A stretch of DNA of 64,000 bases from Apostichopus japonicus (taxonomy: Eukaryota; Echinodermata; Holothuroidea; Aspidochirotida; Stichopodidae). The stretch lies in the NCBI RefSeq assembly GCF_037975245.1, contig NC_092568.1:21230501-21294500 (forward strand). The letters are read 5' to 3'. The notes under the pieces are model-generated. The model was not told the origin of the DNA and did not search any database. It saw only the letters and a program-made list of their open reading frames with translations. Of the stretch, positions 10,858 to 23,678 are shown piece by piece; position 1 is the first letter of the stretch; the number at the start of each line of letters is the position of its first letter. A program made the translations under genes and the position numbers.

Positions 10858-13800
10858 AAAAACACTTGGCCCATTTGGCACAGCATTTTATTTATGTGAT
10901 ATCTAATAAAGTATTGCCTGATATTAAAAAAAATGTTTCCATGGAGGAAGTGTACAAAAGTTGAAATGTTTGATACAGTATTTGTTGTTTGACGAAATGA
11001 GGACAGGTTGTCACAGCCTGAGGAAGGAAGTTCAGATGAGGAACAAGGTGTTCAAGGTATTTAACGATATCAAATACTCATCAACATATTGAGGGTATGT
11101 CTTTATAAAGGCACAAAACAATAAAGCAGTCCTAACTAGTATGTTTATGGTATATATACTTATATGACATCATTGCACAATGACCTAATGGTTCTTAGAA
11201 CTTTCAACACTTAAGGAACACTATTGATGTTTATATCACCAGTCCCACTATGACAACAGTAAACAAATTGCACGTTTGCTCATAACGTACTAATTACTAA
11301 ATCGACTTTTCTGTTTATCTGCCGACAGTCAATATGTATCTTACCACTTTGAGTTTGGTTCTTTAACGTTTAATCTACGATATCGATTTACCCGAAACAG
11401 GATCCTCTGTGACCCCTTGGTGGCAATTTGTAATTTAAACAAGAATCATATCAGACAAACTGATTAAAGTAAAATATTAACTTATTAATCAATGCAGACT
11501 TGCAAGAAATTACACTACAACCTACGACAAGAACAAAGTCTGGATACATGACGCTATAGATGCTTGCAGAACTTTACAGTAAATTTATAAAATTGACAAC
11601 GGCATCTTAAGATCTGATTTCCACCGCTACTCTGTACACTAGGACAAAGCAGAACTACTAAAAGGGAAAAACAGCTTTTCTTAGTTAATATTCCTCATGC
11701 AGCAACAACAAATTATTTTAGGATCATTAGAACAGCACAGTTGGTTAAAGAATATGATTGTCCAAGTAATCGCTACTGCAGACAAACTTTTTTCTCGGAC
11801 GACAACTCAACAGGATTGTTCTAGTTGTCTGACAAGATGTAAGCATTAAGCTGCAAAGCAATAAAATTGTGAATTTTAACAAAGATGTCTCCCAGGCACC
11901 ACCCTACCAAAACAATTCCTGCCTCTCTTTCCTCCCCACACCATCACCCATTCTTCACCCTCCTCTTGTCCCACCAGAAGATACATCTTTAACCTAGTCC
12001 CCATGATGCTCCCCTTTCTCTACAAAGTACTGTACCTCCAGGGGCATAAACGGATTACAGTAGACCTGTTGTAACTTTCATAATCCAAGATAAATCATAG
12101 TAACACTTCATCTACAGTACAGTACAGAGCTTCAGAGGTCTTCTCAACATGATGCCATAAACTCCTTGAATTCTAAAGATTCCAGCTTTTGCATTCACAT
12201 TAAATATTACAATACTTAAATGTCTTGGTATTGTTGTAAACTGCAATGACAACCCATCGGTTCTTTGAATTTGTAACATTTTTCTACTTCCCCGTTAATT
12301 CCTTACTTTGCTTGAATTCTCTCCGACAGATATGTGCTTCACCCCCCCCCCCCCCCATGCATATATGTGTCCGCTTCATAGCACCTTAAAATAAATGCCT
12401 AGCAGGCCAATTATTATAATTTTTATTCTAAAAATCTTGATTGTGGTGTTATCTCTCGTTTTAATTCAAGTCCTACTTCTAGGGATAAGAAAATCCAAAG
12501 AGCAAAATATAAACTTTTATCAGTATTTGCCTTTTGCTGAGTTAATCATGTTTTAATTATTAATCTGGAGTATTCCTAAACTTCCTTTGTATTTAACGAC
12601 TTTCAACATACCTTTCTTTATCACATAACACGATATTGCACGGCTATATACATTCATTCTTTACGTGATACATTTTGATAAACCTCTCGACAGATACCGA
12701 AGTTACAAATTCTTTCTTTGCGAATGTGACCTGTAGCTTATTATTGTTTATTGAGACAATCTGAAAGACTGATGACAAGATATGAATCATGCTAATGGCT
12801 GTATGTGCTGTTTACTGAACTATCTGCTAACGACCGTTAATTACATTTCATTTGATAGAGTTATTTATTAACACATTACACAGATTTATAGTTTAGAGTC
12901 CATGCAATGACACTTTGGATTCAAGCTAGATATTATAGGGTATGTTTTTCTTCCCAATCAGTCCAGATAAACAGATTTTCAAAACTGTAATTAATGGTTG
13001 TGTTGAATTTAGATGAATGACAAGTAACTCTCAAACTGATTCACTGATAAACATACAACCTTTGACATGTCTATGGTGGTGACAATAAGGAATAAATGAT
13101 TGCTTTATAATAACCTCATGTGGAACTTCTTCCACCCCCTCCCCTTTCCCCCTTACCCCTCCCAAATCATGCATTACCATGACCATTAACCCTAATAAGA
13201 AAACAGATCAATCTTGAAAAAAAAAAGAGCAGCAGCACTAGAACCAGCACCATCTATTATTTAAGACACAAGTTTCTTTTATTTTATTTCCCAATGAGCA
13301 TGAGGATTTTCATAAAATTCTCCCAGATTTTCAATGAAATGGCAGGGTACCACTGCAAGTTTTCAGCTATCAAAACGGCACCGAGGCGCTTTTTTTTCCA
13401 AAGCGAGAGAAGACACGTACAGTAAGAAGGAACGATTCATAAGATCATTGCGAAACCATTAATCTAGATCTTTACATTCTCAAAAGCTACTTTATCATGC
13501 TTTTCTGTTGCAAATGTTGCTGGATTTTGGACAATTTTTGAGCCATGACATGTATTGATGATGAAGTTAAAAGATTATTATGATGACACCTATGGCAAGT
13601 TCTGAATTAAAGGGGTCATGGCAGTTATTGCCATTTGAACAGTTGATACCGAAGGGCAATACAGCAAGAGATCAATGGTGAAATTTGTTATCATCAGTGC
13701 AGTTGGATAATTCAAGGCCTGCACCAGATCTTGGAAATTCAAAACCAGGCAGAGCTTTCTAAGATGATTTGCAAGAGACAATTTATGTTATAGCTCAATG

Positions 13801-14690
13801 TGGTGTCTTACACAACATGGCCAAACGGTCTTGATACCTTTATTTATGAAAGATAAACAGATTCTTAGGCCTACAGTATGCTCACCATCTTATGTAATGA
13901 ACACCACTGGTCAGTTCACCACTGGTCACCACAGGTCACCACTGGTCAGAACACTGCTGCCTCTTCTTCCCAAACGTCCCTTCTTCTGAAGTCAAGTTCT
14001 GCATCCGATATAAGATAAATCACCATATTTGACCTCACTTCTGACCGTATCTGTTCTATGAATGGTCAACCATTTACAATTGTGTGGTAATCCTTGCTCA
14101 TGCCTCTAAACAGAAGAAACTGAAAGACAATAATGTTACAAGAAATAGCAATGGCAAGTTGAATAATCCAAAATGTGGTAACTGGAATCAAATCTATCCA
14201 CTGGCTGTCCATGTGTAATTGCTTGAGAGACAGCATCAACTTGAATTATTATGGGACTGATCTTGAAAATTTCTCTTATCAATGCTCTTTTCTTGTTGTT
14301 GCAGCCATAAAAAAAAAAATTATTTCATATCTAAATGCTTACTTGTATCCTAGCTCCACATATAATTGTTCATTCGGGGCAAATTTTTTCGGGATTTCTT
14401 TCCTGGTTGTCCCTCAAACACCTAGGTCTTACATCTTGGTTGTCCAAACAGCAAATCTGGTTGTCTGAAAAAAGGTAGCAATATATAAACAAAGAATGAC
14501 CAATATATGTGTAGTAAAATTAAAGGAGTGATGTGTTGGTATGGTGAATATGACCTGGGCCAGTAATACTCAGCTGAATCAATGGCCTACAAATATTTTC
14601 TTTTTGTCAGTATCTCAAAAGTGATGGATGGTGATATAAATTTACCTCTTTTCTATATGGGGTTATTTAGTTAAATGCAATCTGAATAGA
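10858..14690. other. Intergenic DNA, no gene seen
   Basis: The stretch is AT-rich, with a C15 run at 12342-12356 and a short cluster of CACTGGTCA repeats at about 13906-13950. No frame has a recognisable domain, and no splice or promoter arrangement stands out. Confidence 0.5.
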
Positions 14691-14982
14691 CCGGTGGTGT
14701 GGCCGAGTTGATAAAGGCGGTGGCAATTGAAGCAAATGATGTTAGAAATCAGGAGGTTCCGGGTTCGATCCCCTGCCGGGTCATACTAAGGTGGGTTTTT
14801 CATCCAAGAGCAATCTACGGTTTTCCCATCTGAAATGAATTTCTATATTGAAAAGATTCCAAATTTGAGTTAAAATATGTTGAATTGTAAGCCACCCGAC
14901 GTGTAAGTTGTAATCCATAAGCCCTTAAGGGCTTCCCACAAATTTGTGGTCGCTTATGCGTCGTAAAAATAACTACTGACTA
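14691..14982 (+). mobile_element. tRNA(Leu/Ser)-like SINE, family 2, plus copy
   Basis: The head (about 14691-14785) has GTGGCCGAGTTGATAAAGGC as A box and GGTTCGATCCC (14762-14772) as B box. About 50 nt between them allows the long variable arm of a class II tRNA. The body matches the minus copy at 10571-10857 through 'AAGGTGGGTTTTTCATCC', 'GCCACCCGACGTGTAAG' and a 'GCGTCGTAAA' 3' end. The intact RNA polymerase III boxes make this copy closer to a transcription-competent state than the minus one. No tail or clear target-site duplication was found. Confidence 0.9.
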
Positions 14983-16182
14983 TTAATATGATGTAAAACA
15001 AATTAGTCATCCAAACGACCTCCTCCAAAGCTGACTTTGTTCATCCGAAGAGAAATTGGGTCGTCCCAAAACAACCTGACAGCAATTAAAAATGTTAATT
15101 ACCCTGTCGTTGCATATCAATAGGATAAAGCTATTACTTCAAGGGTGACTTAAATCTCAAGAAGAGTGTACAATTCTAGTTACTGCAATATCTGCTGTTA
15201 CAAAGCTTGGTATAAACGTAATGTGTACCATGTGTTGCAATACCTGCCATACAGCATGTAATAGTGTATTATATGCTTGTGTTGCAATACCTGTCAAAAC
15301 AGTTGCAATACCAAATTGCAACATAGTGTGCGTCCTCGGCACATGTCATGATCAAGGAAAACAATCACTGCGTGGGCACAATTAATAGAAATTGTTATTA
15401 TGGGCTAAATACACTTGATTTACTAAAAAGTAAAAAAAAAAAAGGGAACTTTTCAAAAAAACTTATAGATCCAAAATTGTCTACAGGTAGACTTCTGTTT
15501 TCATAGTCATAAACACTGTGTACTCTTTGCTCAAGTGAATCAATCATGAAGTGTCATGGCTGGAAATAACATAGTAGGGTATAATTTGGTGTTGACATTT
15601 TGTGTAGTACTTGTGTAGGCTCTGATTTTTATAATTATAAAATACTATGGTTCGTGTGAAGAAATTTACTATGCATCTTTGGATTTGTACAGCAATTTGA
15701 TAATTTCTGCTTAGCATTTTGTGATATGATACTGGATAAATTATTCCCTGCATAGATTATTAAATGAGCCAACAAACTGATTCCATCATGAACCAATGAT
15801 GATATTATACTGACCCAACAGACAACAGTGGGTGTGTTCGTACATAGGTTTAACTGGTAGATTTCCTCTGGCAAATATTCATATTTGTCGATGAAGCAAT
15901 GTCACACTTCCAGGATATCTGTGATTCATATCTACCAAGTTTGACATTATCCTGTATTTCAAAGTTTTCATTCTACAGTGTATGTCATTAATGTAAATTT
16001 GCATACAAAGGTTAATTAGCCCAATTCTACACAAGAGTTTACTTGAAAGAAACAATGTAATATTGCAAAAGGAATTCTCTATAGATACATGCCAACTTAA
16101 TTACATATTTTTACTTAAAGCAATCAGTGTTGTACTTCATAATATACTAAATGATTATTGACTTTTCCATTTATGTATTTTA
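14983..16182. other. Intergenic DNA, no gene seen
   Basis: The only structure noted is a loose recurrence of TTGCAATACCTG at about 15185-15310. Nothing else is supportable. Confidence 0.45.
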
Positions 16183-16404
16183 GATCCTCCTGCAAGCAGG
16201 AACTTGCAAAGAAGCTATCATTGGCTTATCAAAGCTGCAAGCTGACCGAAGTCAGTCTCTTAGATTCATATTTAACGTCCATGATTATGAATTGTCAATT
16301 GTCAACATCTCTGTAACTGGACGACATACATTAATCTTGGAGTGACTCAAACTCGGGACCTTATGATTGAAAGGCACCGGCGTTAACCACTGAGCTAACA
16401 CCCC
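16183..16404 (-). mobile_element. tRNA-derived SINE, family 1, minus copy
   Basis: This is the reverse-complement counterpart of 8732-8951. The minus strand reads GGTGTTAGCTCAGTGG (A box) near 16400, a degenerate B box near 16350, and then the same body down to TGCAGGAGGAT at 16183. The B box has diverged and the (AT)n tail is absent. The copy is probably older or inactive. Confidence 0.9.
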
Positions 16405-18275
16405 ATTTGACAGTATTATTCAGTCAGTAGCTCCATTTCATAAGAGTGATTATTTTACCCCAAAAGGATATCATAAACTAGTTTAAAAGTAGCTTTAAAT
16501 ACCTCAAGATGTTTGAAGTACAATTGATCATAGTTTTTCTTGGAGAATACCACTCATGCCTTACATGAATAACCTCAAAATGTATCATTTCTCAATAGAA
16601 GTTATATCATGAACCTTTCACAATTTAACTATGAAAAAAGATACATATGTCAATATAGTCTCAGAACTGCAAGAACACATTAGTTTAACAAACAGCAATG
16701 AAATTCAGTGATATTACCAAATAAGTTGATACTGAGAATGGATTCTAACACTTTTCTGACATTTTGCCACCAAACTAAGTTTTATTAATAATAGGCCTAG
16801 TAGTAATGGGGGAATGTGAAATACCACAGTGGAAACCCTGTATAGAGGTGCTTTGCAAAAACACACTGTATATATGTAAATGAAATAAGAGGGGCTGAAA
16901 TGTATATGGAAATACTTTGCATTTGTAGTACAATATGGGTATCAACAATTCCGTACTGTAGATCTTAGGAACTAAACTGACCTATCAACAGCATTGGTAG
17001 CTGTTGCACGAAACATTGTAATACGTTGCGCAGATTCATGTAAGTTATGCCTATATATTGTTGTTCCAAAGATCAACATTGAAACAGGTATTTGTTACTG
17101 ATTTAAGCGCTAAAGATTATGGCATGTCATACTTATCAACAAACGGCCGAATTCGGAAAGTCTTCCTTTCTTATGTTTGCACATTGTAGTATGATTCGTA
17201 GCTTGCACCACAACGATTGCGTGCTTGTAACGTGCGTAAAAGATCTTCTAAAGGGAAATACCCTTTTGTAACGTTTACGAGGCCATTCAGAGGCCAAACC
17301 ACAATGCCGCTTTAGCTATCGATCTGACCAATGGAACCGCATGGTTAATTTATCCTGTTTGTTTAATTCAGAGTTTTATCACAATATTTCCTTCAAAGGT
17401 CGCTATAAGGGTAACGTTTCCAAACACTATTTGCAATGCCTCAAGAAACACTCCTGAAATTGAACCCCTTTTCACGTCGGGCATACATCTTAAAGTTCAA
17501 ATAGCTTATTTGCTACATCTCATTTAAATTCTCGTTTCGTTTCCAAGATATACACATTTGAAGTTATAAAACTGGGAATCTCATTAAAATTTGTGCTAAC
17601 TATGACGTAGAGTGTTGCGCTACAAATTTCTTATTTTAGGCTTTAATAAGTTAAATCCCCTAACTACAAGCCCACATATGTGCATATGCAATTTTTTTTA
17701 TGTGCATAATTACCTACTGTTAAATTCATAAATAAAACTAAAATTACAGCCAGTTGGGACAATTTCCGAATGCTAATACCTCTCTAAACTGTACTCCGAT
17801 ATCGATGCCTCAAAGCACTGGTATTGTCAGTATGCTACAATCAGTTCCTAGCTAGCTTGATATGATAGAAACATGATATTCATACCGTCCTCGTACTGAC
17901 AATACGAGTGCTTGGAAGCGGGACATAACACTACAGTATAGAAAATGCCCCAACTGGGTGGAAGACTTGTAAAATGGTCACTTTCTGATGGATTTTGATA
18001 GGAGTTGCAGCTATTTTCATGATTCAGAATGCCTGTTTGAGTGATCGGTATCAAAATTTTCCGAAAATATTTTTTGGGAGGCATCTCTTAATTAATATCT
18101 CTTAATTGGATCTGTTCCAAAACAATTATTCTCCGTCAAGTTGACATAAAAGTGTCGATTGTGTATAACAGTTCCATTACAGAGGTTACACGTGTTTATT
18201 TGGTGCAGTTATTAATGCTACACTGAGAATGGCTTGAAACTTTGTTCTGGGCTTCTCATGCATCAAACGGTTATA
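16405..18275. other. Intergenic DNA, no gene seen
   Basis: AT-rich sequence without recognisable coding potential, RNA genes or transposon ends. Confidence 0.45.
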
Positions 18276-18360
18276 CTCTTGATAATAAAATAATCATAAT
18301 AAATAACATTTATATAGCGCCTATAATACACAAGTTTCTAAGCGCTTGATGCACACTCCT
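18276..18360 (+). repeat. Dispersed repeat of the TTTATATAGCGCC type
   Basis: The segment runs AATAATAAATAACATTTATA, then TAGCGCC, then after about 25 nt TAAGCGCTTGA. A TTTATATAGCGC motif followed by an AGCGCTT block is a widespread short repeat pattern in marine animal genomes, as far as I recall. Only one copy lies in this window, so its boundaries cannot be fixed here. Confidence 0.45.
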
Positions 18361-19429
18361 ATTATCTTCTGCCTCGTAGCTGGTGATCAAAACATGACTG
18401 ATCCTCAAGTCTCCTTCTGAACTGCACGTGCGATTTTTATTCATCCAACGGCACATATTTAATTTACTTACAGTACACCGTACCTAGGCGCAGCCTGTGC
18501 TCCCCGTGTCTAGGAGCCAATTGTTTACTCTCGAGTCCCTTTATAGTCGTATATAGAGAAAGCTCTGGTCGAGACCATTGTCGTACAGAGAAATATTTTG
18601 CACTCGCCCAATGCGATGTTACAAGTTCATAGAAAGTTCAACTCTATGAACATGTGACAAATATTTCGGCGAACTTGAGAATGTTGTATATTCTCATTAA
18701 CATACTAACTTAAGCGCGCGCGCGGGAAGTTTCTCGCGCGAAGAAAAACAGACAAACACATCCACGTGACAAACGCATCCACGTGTTTCACTCATCACAA
18801 CAATAGGTCATTGACACCAAGTTCAATTGCGTGAGTGATTATATAGATTTCCGATACATATACAGTTGGAAACTGCTACTATAGGGGCCTACTAGTACTA
18901 CGTACTAATAGTATTAGTAATACTAAACATAGTAATCTTTGTAAAACCGTATCGTTACACCTCGACTACGCGACTCTATTATAGTTTTATCCAATATATT
19001 ACTTCAATTTGGGCTATTCCTACTAAGAAGTGAGTTTCGAACGGGTTGTGTTCATCTTTTGCCTTAGGGATCGACAAACGTTTCTGGAACTTTGGAAGTG
19101 GAATGCCTGGTTCCGGGAGAGCTAGTCTTACTTAGCTTTGTTACAATTTTTGGTACTGAACGTTAACTGTCAAAAAGAAAGGCAAAACGAAGCAAGTTGA
19201 AGACTGCAGTCAATACAAAGGGCTACAAATAAATTGTTTGTGTACTGAAGATACGGCCTAGGAATCGGATTGGATGTAATTTGTATGCCTAGCCTAGCCA
19301 TATACTGACACCTACCAACCAAGTTGGATATATACAATATTACAAGTTGGACGTACGATTTAGTGCAATTTGCAAGGATACAGCATATCCCCATAGTTTG
19401 GGATTTTGAAAGAGAATATAAAACAGGTA
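18361..19429 (+). other. Non-repetitive stretch ending in a strong splice-donor match; possible non-coding exon
   Basis: The sequence is less AT-rich than its surroundings, with CpG-containing pieces (18713-18745) and two CACGTG E-boxes (near 18763 and 18781). It ends at AACAG|GTAAGC with the donor GT at 19427. No open frame of convincing quality leads into the donor. If it is real, it would be an untranslated leader exon, but no partner acceptor can be named. Confidence 0.2.
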
Positions 19430-19990
19430 AGCGCTAACTTAAGCCTAGTTGTAGTATATTGCAATAACAGCAGGCCCCTGTAGTTCTACTAGCACTAGGC
19501 CTACTGCCACTACTACTGGCTTAGCCTAGTACTTTTTATCATGTTACATCCACTCGCCAAGCAAGGGGCAAAGCCTCGGAAACTAGCCTACAATGTATCA
19601 TAAAGCCTATAGGCCTACGTAGGCAAGTCCTAGTAATAGTAAGTATTTGTTGTTCTCTGTTGGTGATTTTGCGAAAGACGCCTGGAACTTGTGGGAGCTG
19701 CATCATTTTTATTTATTTTCCCTCCTTAGTCATAGCCTATCGGTCCTGATCTAACATTTTCCAAGCACAACAATACGGAGGCCAATCCTAGTATCTCTTA
19801 TTTCTCAAATTCCTCCTGAAATGTTCTAATCCTACTTTTTTCTTAGCCCTAATAGTAATACCTAGTACTTCTACTAAGTACTAGCCTAGTACTAGGCTAA
19901 TACTATATAGGCCTAGGCCCAGCCCTACTGTCACTCGATATCTTACTAGGCCTAGTTACTGTTATCTTACGAATACCCGTTAAGATGTCA
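19430..19990. repeat. TAGGCCTA / CTAGTACTAGGC motif cluster
   Basis: Short palindromes built from AGGCCT, CCTAGG, CTAG and AGTACT recur many times over about 550 bp, for example near 19495, 19605, 19860-19920 and 19945. The spacing is irregular. This is a simple-motif enrichment rather than a tandem array with a fixed unit. Confidence 0.5.
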
Positions 19991-22900
19991 TGCTACTTAA
20001 TTTACTCATATTCCTCCGTCCACAAGCAATTGCCAATAAACTTTCCATTTTTCGCGCCCTTTTCTAATCCAAAAGAACAGGGAGAAAACGCAATAACATA
20101 ACAAAAACAAAACAAAGCGTGAAACTGAAGTGAAAGACTGACGCCAATGAATGGTCATTTCGACCCCATCTTTGAACCTGCATTAGGGGCCTATAAACTT
20201 AAAGTGTAAAGGAAAATCAAATCAACGCAGGGATAGTATATATTTTCACATCTGCGGCTGTCTCTCGTGCTTGTTTAAGACGTCGATCCCCCGAGCCCTC
20301 ACATTTCAAGTTACAAACAAGGCCGAGTTTATTATAGTAATATCTTTATAACGCACGTGTCAGGCTTCGTTTATTCGCCAGTGTATTGTATAATCAGATT
20401 GTCGCAAAACCCCTATCTCATACGTCAGAAGCGTAGTATTGGATTTTCTTTTATTTATAACATCCGCCGCCGCTGAACGAGTGACATGTAAGGGAATTCC
20501 CGCCATTGTGAAACAAAGAATAACATAATAAAAGTACAGCACAATTTGGCGCGAAATTCACTGAGATTACTCGATCATCCCATTCAGCTGCTTATGACAA
20601 TAACTGAATAAGACTAAAAGCAGTGTACATAGGGCCAATGCTTATATAGGATAACGGAAATCACATAATTAAAATGCTTTTGTTTCGTTTGCCCGTTCAC
20701 CACTAATTGAGGTATACCATCTGCCGATAACACAATATATTGTATTTTAGATGGGGTTATTAGTATTATGTGAAAGGTTCGTAATATTTTGTCGTTCGAA
20801 ATGGGAGGTGCCATTTAAACTCCACCGGTGGACTAGATGGACTCGCGGTTACTAATCAGGGCGTATACATTGTAAATGAAAATCGTAACACAATGCAACG
20901 GAAGGAAACGAGTCTAATATGAACTAATAAGTCTAATATGAATTTCCGAAACGGTGAAGGTTTGAATCAAGCCTAAAGTATCATGGCTGTCCAGTGGTCT
21001 GATAATATAATATACGGCGAAATTTGTTTTGCATATAAAAACGCCCAATGATACCTTCCAACGTAGCCTGTATAATTACTTATGCATAAATAGGCAACTT
21101 GAATGAGGTACATTTGGCCGGAAGTACTACATTGAAAAACCCCTGAGACTTACTCACCCGGCCTCCCCTCTTCCTGGAACTGTGTAATCAAGCACATATC
21201 CTTGTATGCTGAAACAAGTTTATATACCATGTTACTTTATTGTTGCTTAAATTCATTTGATCCTTTAATCAGTGACGAATTTCGGGGACGGCCAAAAAAA
21301 TAGGCAAAGAAAAATAAATAGCCATGATATATATATATATGATACATTATTTATAGCATGGTGTGATATCTGAATCTCATGTTTTCTTCTTTAGCCATGA
21401 TAAGCATAGAACGAGATTTTCCTGAACAAGTTAAACTTTGATTCAGTGGTTGACAGATTTCCGTGCGACGTATGAAATTTGATTGTCAACTTTCAGTAAA
21501 AACAATATATATATATATATCTGCGTGTACCTATACCCATGTGTATTTTTATGTATTTGATATCGTGAATATACAATGGCGACAAAATGTACTCACACCA
21601 CGAACACTGGCTACGAACCTGCCACGTCCATGCCCACCCCCCCCCCCCCTCTCATATAATTGCACTTCTCAGGAACAACATCAACAAATTTACCAAAGGA
21701 AAATCCAAAGGGTGGCTTTAAATTGTGGCCTAACAAAAGTCAAAATCGTTAACAAGTTACAAAGGGAAGGTCTCTTATAGGCACTTCATTAAACGCTTAA
21801 CACAAGTTTAATGCCTTTATACATCTTTAATTAATCTCCTCATTAAGCGGAGAACTCTGTCGGCGGTTTCTATCATTACAATTCGTTCTATAGGCATTAG
21901 AGTATTAGCATAATTATGATGAATTCCACTCGAATAGAGACGGTCTAATACACGCCAAGCAACAGGTGGAAAGTTTTTTTATTTTTTTATTTTTGGGTCG
22001 AGTGGCGCGAAATATTGTATAGGCAGCCACCTTTGTTCTGTCTATCACACAGCAATGTGATGATGATGATCTCGAACTCCTGAGTTCGAGGGTATTTCAA
22101 CAGCTTGTCTCGCATGCTCTGCTTGGCTCGTAAAGGTTACTTTTAATGATGACTGCAGTCACTACACTTACAGAGAACTCTGTCCTCTTCTGTTGATCAA
22201 GGGGGAGAAAAAAAAACGCTCTTTGTTGCGCATGTGGTAAGTGGCGGGAAAATGTGCTTATAGTTGGTGCGAAATTATCACATCATTCATCTACGTCATA
22301 GCGCTCATGTTAAGACATCTGTTTACGCTTAAACCAAAACAATTGTTCAGTGTGTTTTGAAAAAAAATCAGGTGATCAGAGTTCAATTCTGTATATACTG
22401 GGTATAACATTTAGGAAAAGATAAAAACATATCGCAAGATAGCCTTTATGGCAGTCATGCTTTTGTATCATAAAATTTATTTCCGAAATGATGAACAACA
22501 GAAAATGGCAGCTAGAATGATTTGCCAGATAAATTCTTTATTGTAAAGAAAATATCTTAGATTTCGTGTTACCAACACCAGTGAACCATTCGTTATAGTC
22601 TCATTTGGCCTTCCGGTGTACGAAAAATAGGACAATATCAGTAATTGTAGCATGCAACCGTTTAGCAGCAAAAGTGATAAACATGTACATAGTTTTTTGT
22701 AATTCTTTCGCTGACATTTTGTGGCGTACATTTGTACGATTACTCGATACTAACATATCTTAGTTCATTAACTTGACTAGCTAATTTATTTCTATCTAAT
22801 TATCGAATCATTCATTATTCATTACGAACTTTTGTGGAAAAAAATCATTAGTGGTTTTGCTGTTTTGAACAACTGCATTATTAGTTTTACGTATACTCAG

Positions 22901-23552
22901 TGTATACATGGATTCGTCGGTATACCACTATAAAAAAACAAATTCTATAATTAGCCTATAAGTACATATCGTAGCCTACTCAGTGCCTATTTATTATCTT
23001 GAGTAAAATTATATGCTAAAGTACTATCCTGGATTTCTTATTCTTGTTCTTTCGATTTAAATCCAAACGATAAAATCCTAGCTTCACCGGATGCATGTTG
23101 TATACGACATATCGCATATAAATAATCATATTAATTACCGACAGCCTAAAACATTTTCTCATCAATTTTGGGCGGGAATTTTGCTTTTGTGCTACTTCCT
23201 TGAGTATGTCATCTAGGCATCAAGAAGAGAAAATCGTCACCCGGCACGTTTTTAACCTACGTTCATGCGCCTGTGCTTTGTAGTTTTGTATAAATTACCA
23301 TCATGCGCGTATCGATAATCCGCGTGTATAAGTATGTCGCCGATTGGAAACGGTGGCACGAGGTATAATGCCGATCCTCTTGTCCTCGTTACAGTCTGAT
23401 GTTAGGTTCGTGTGGTCACTAGGCTACAGGCCTGGTGGGAGGGGCAGGGATTCAGTGGGCTACAGGCACGGGAGTTATTTAGGCAAACGGTGAAATATAT
23501 GATATTGGTATAAATATTATATTCTTTCATTTTCAAAAGTACTCAAGGCAAA
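19991..23552. other. Intergenic DNA, no gene seen
   Basis: The stretch includes (AT)n runs near 21325 and 21505, a C13 run near 21637-21649, and a perfect small hairpin at 22071-22090 (CTCGAACTC, two bases, GAGTTCGAG). No gene can be supported. Confidence 0.45.
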
Positions 23553-23678
23553 ATGGAGACTTCCAAAAGTGGGTCTGGTGACGTAATTGTCCGCGCGGGC
23601 CTCGACGCTCCTGGATACAGAAAATTCGGGCCATGTGTGTACATAGGTTCATGCTCTGGATTGGTGGATGGAGTTTAG
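23553..23678 (+). CDS. Short coding-like ORF, 41 aa, unrecognised
   Basis: The frame starts at an ATG in a good initiation context (GCAAAATGG) with a TATAAATA-like sequence about 45 bp upstream (near 23509). It encodes 41 residues beginning METSKSGSGDVIVRAG and then stops. The composition is less AT-driven than chance ORFs nearby and rich in Gly and Val. I do not recognise it. It could be the visible part of a first exon, a small protein, or chance. No matching splice donor is compelling. Confidence 0.2.
   Translation: METSKSGSGDVIVRAGLDAPGYRKFGPCVYIGSCSGLVDGV

Noticed and set aside
14691-14785. tRNA-Leu or tRNA-Ser gene
   Set aside because: The body is shared with 10571-10857 and the tRNA-like stems are imperfect. 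This fits a SINE, not a gene.
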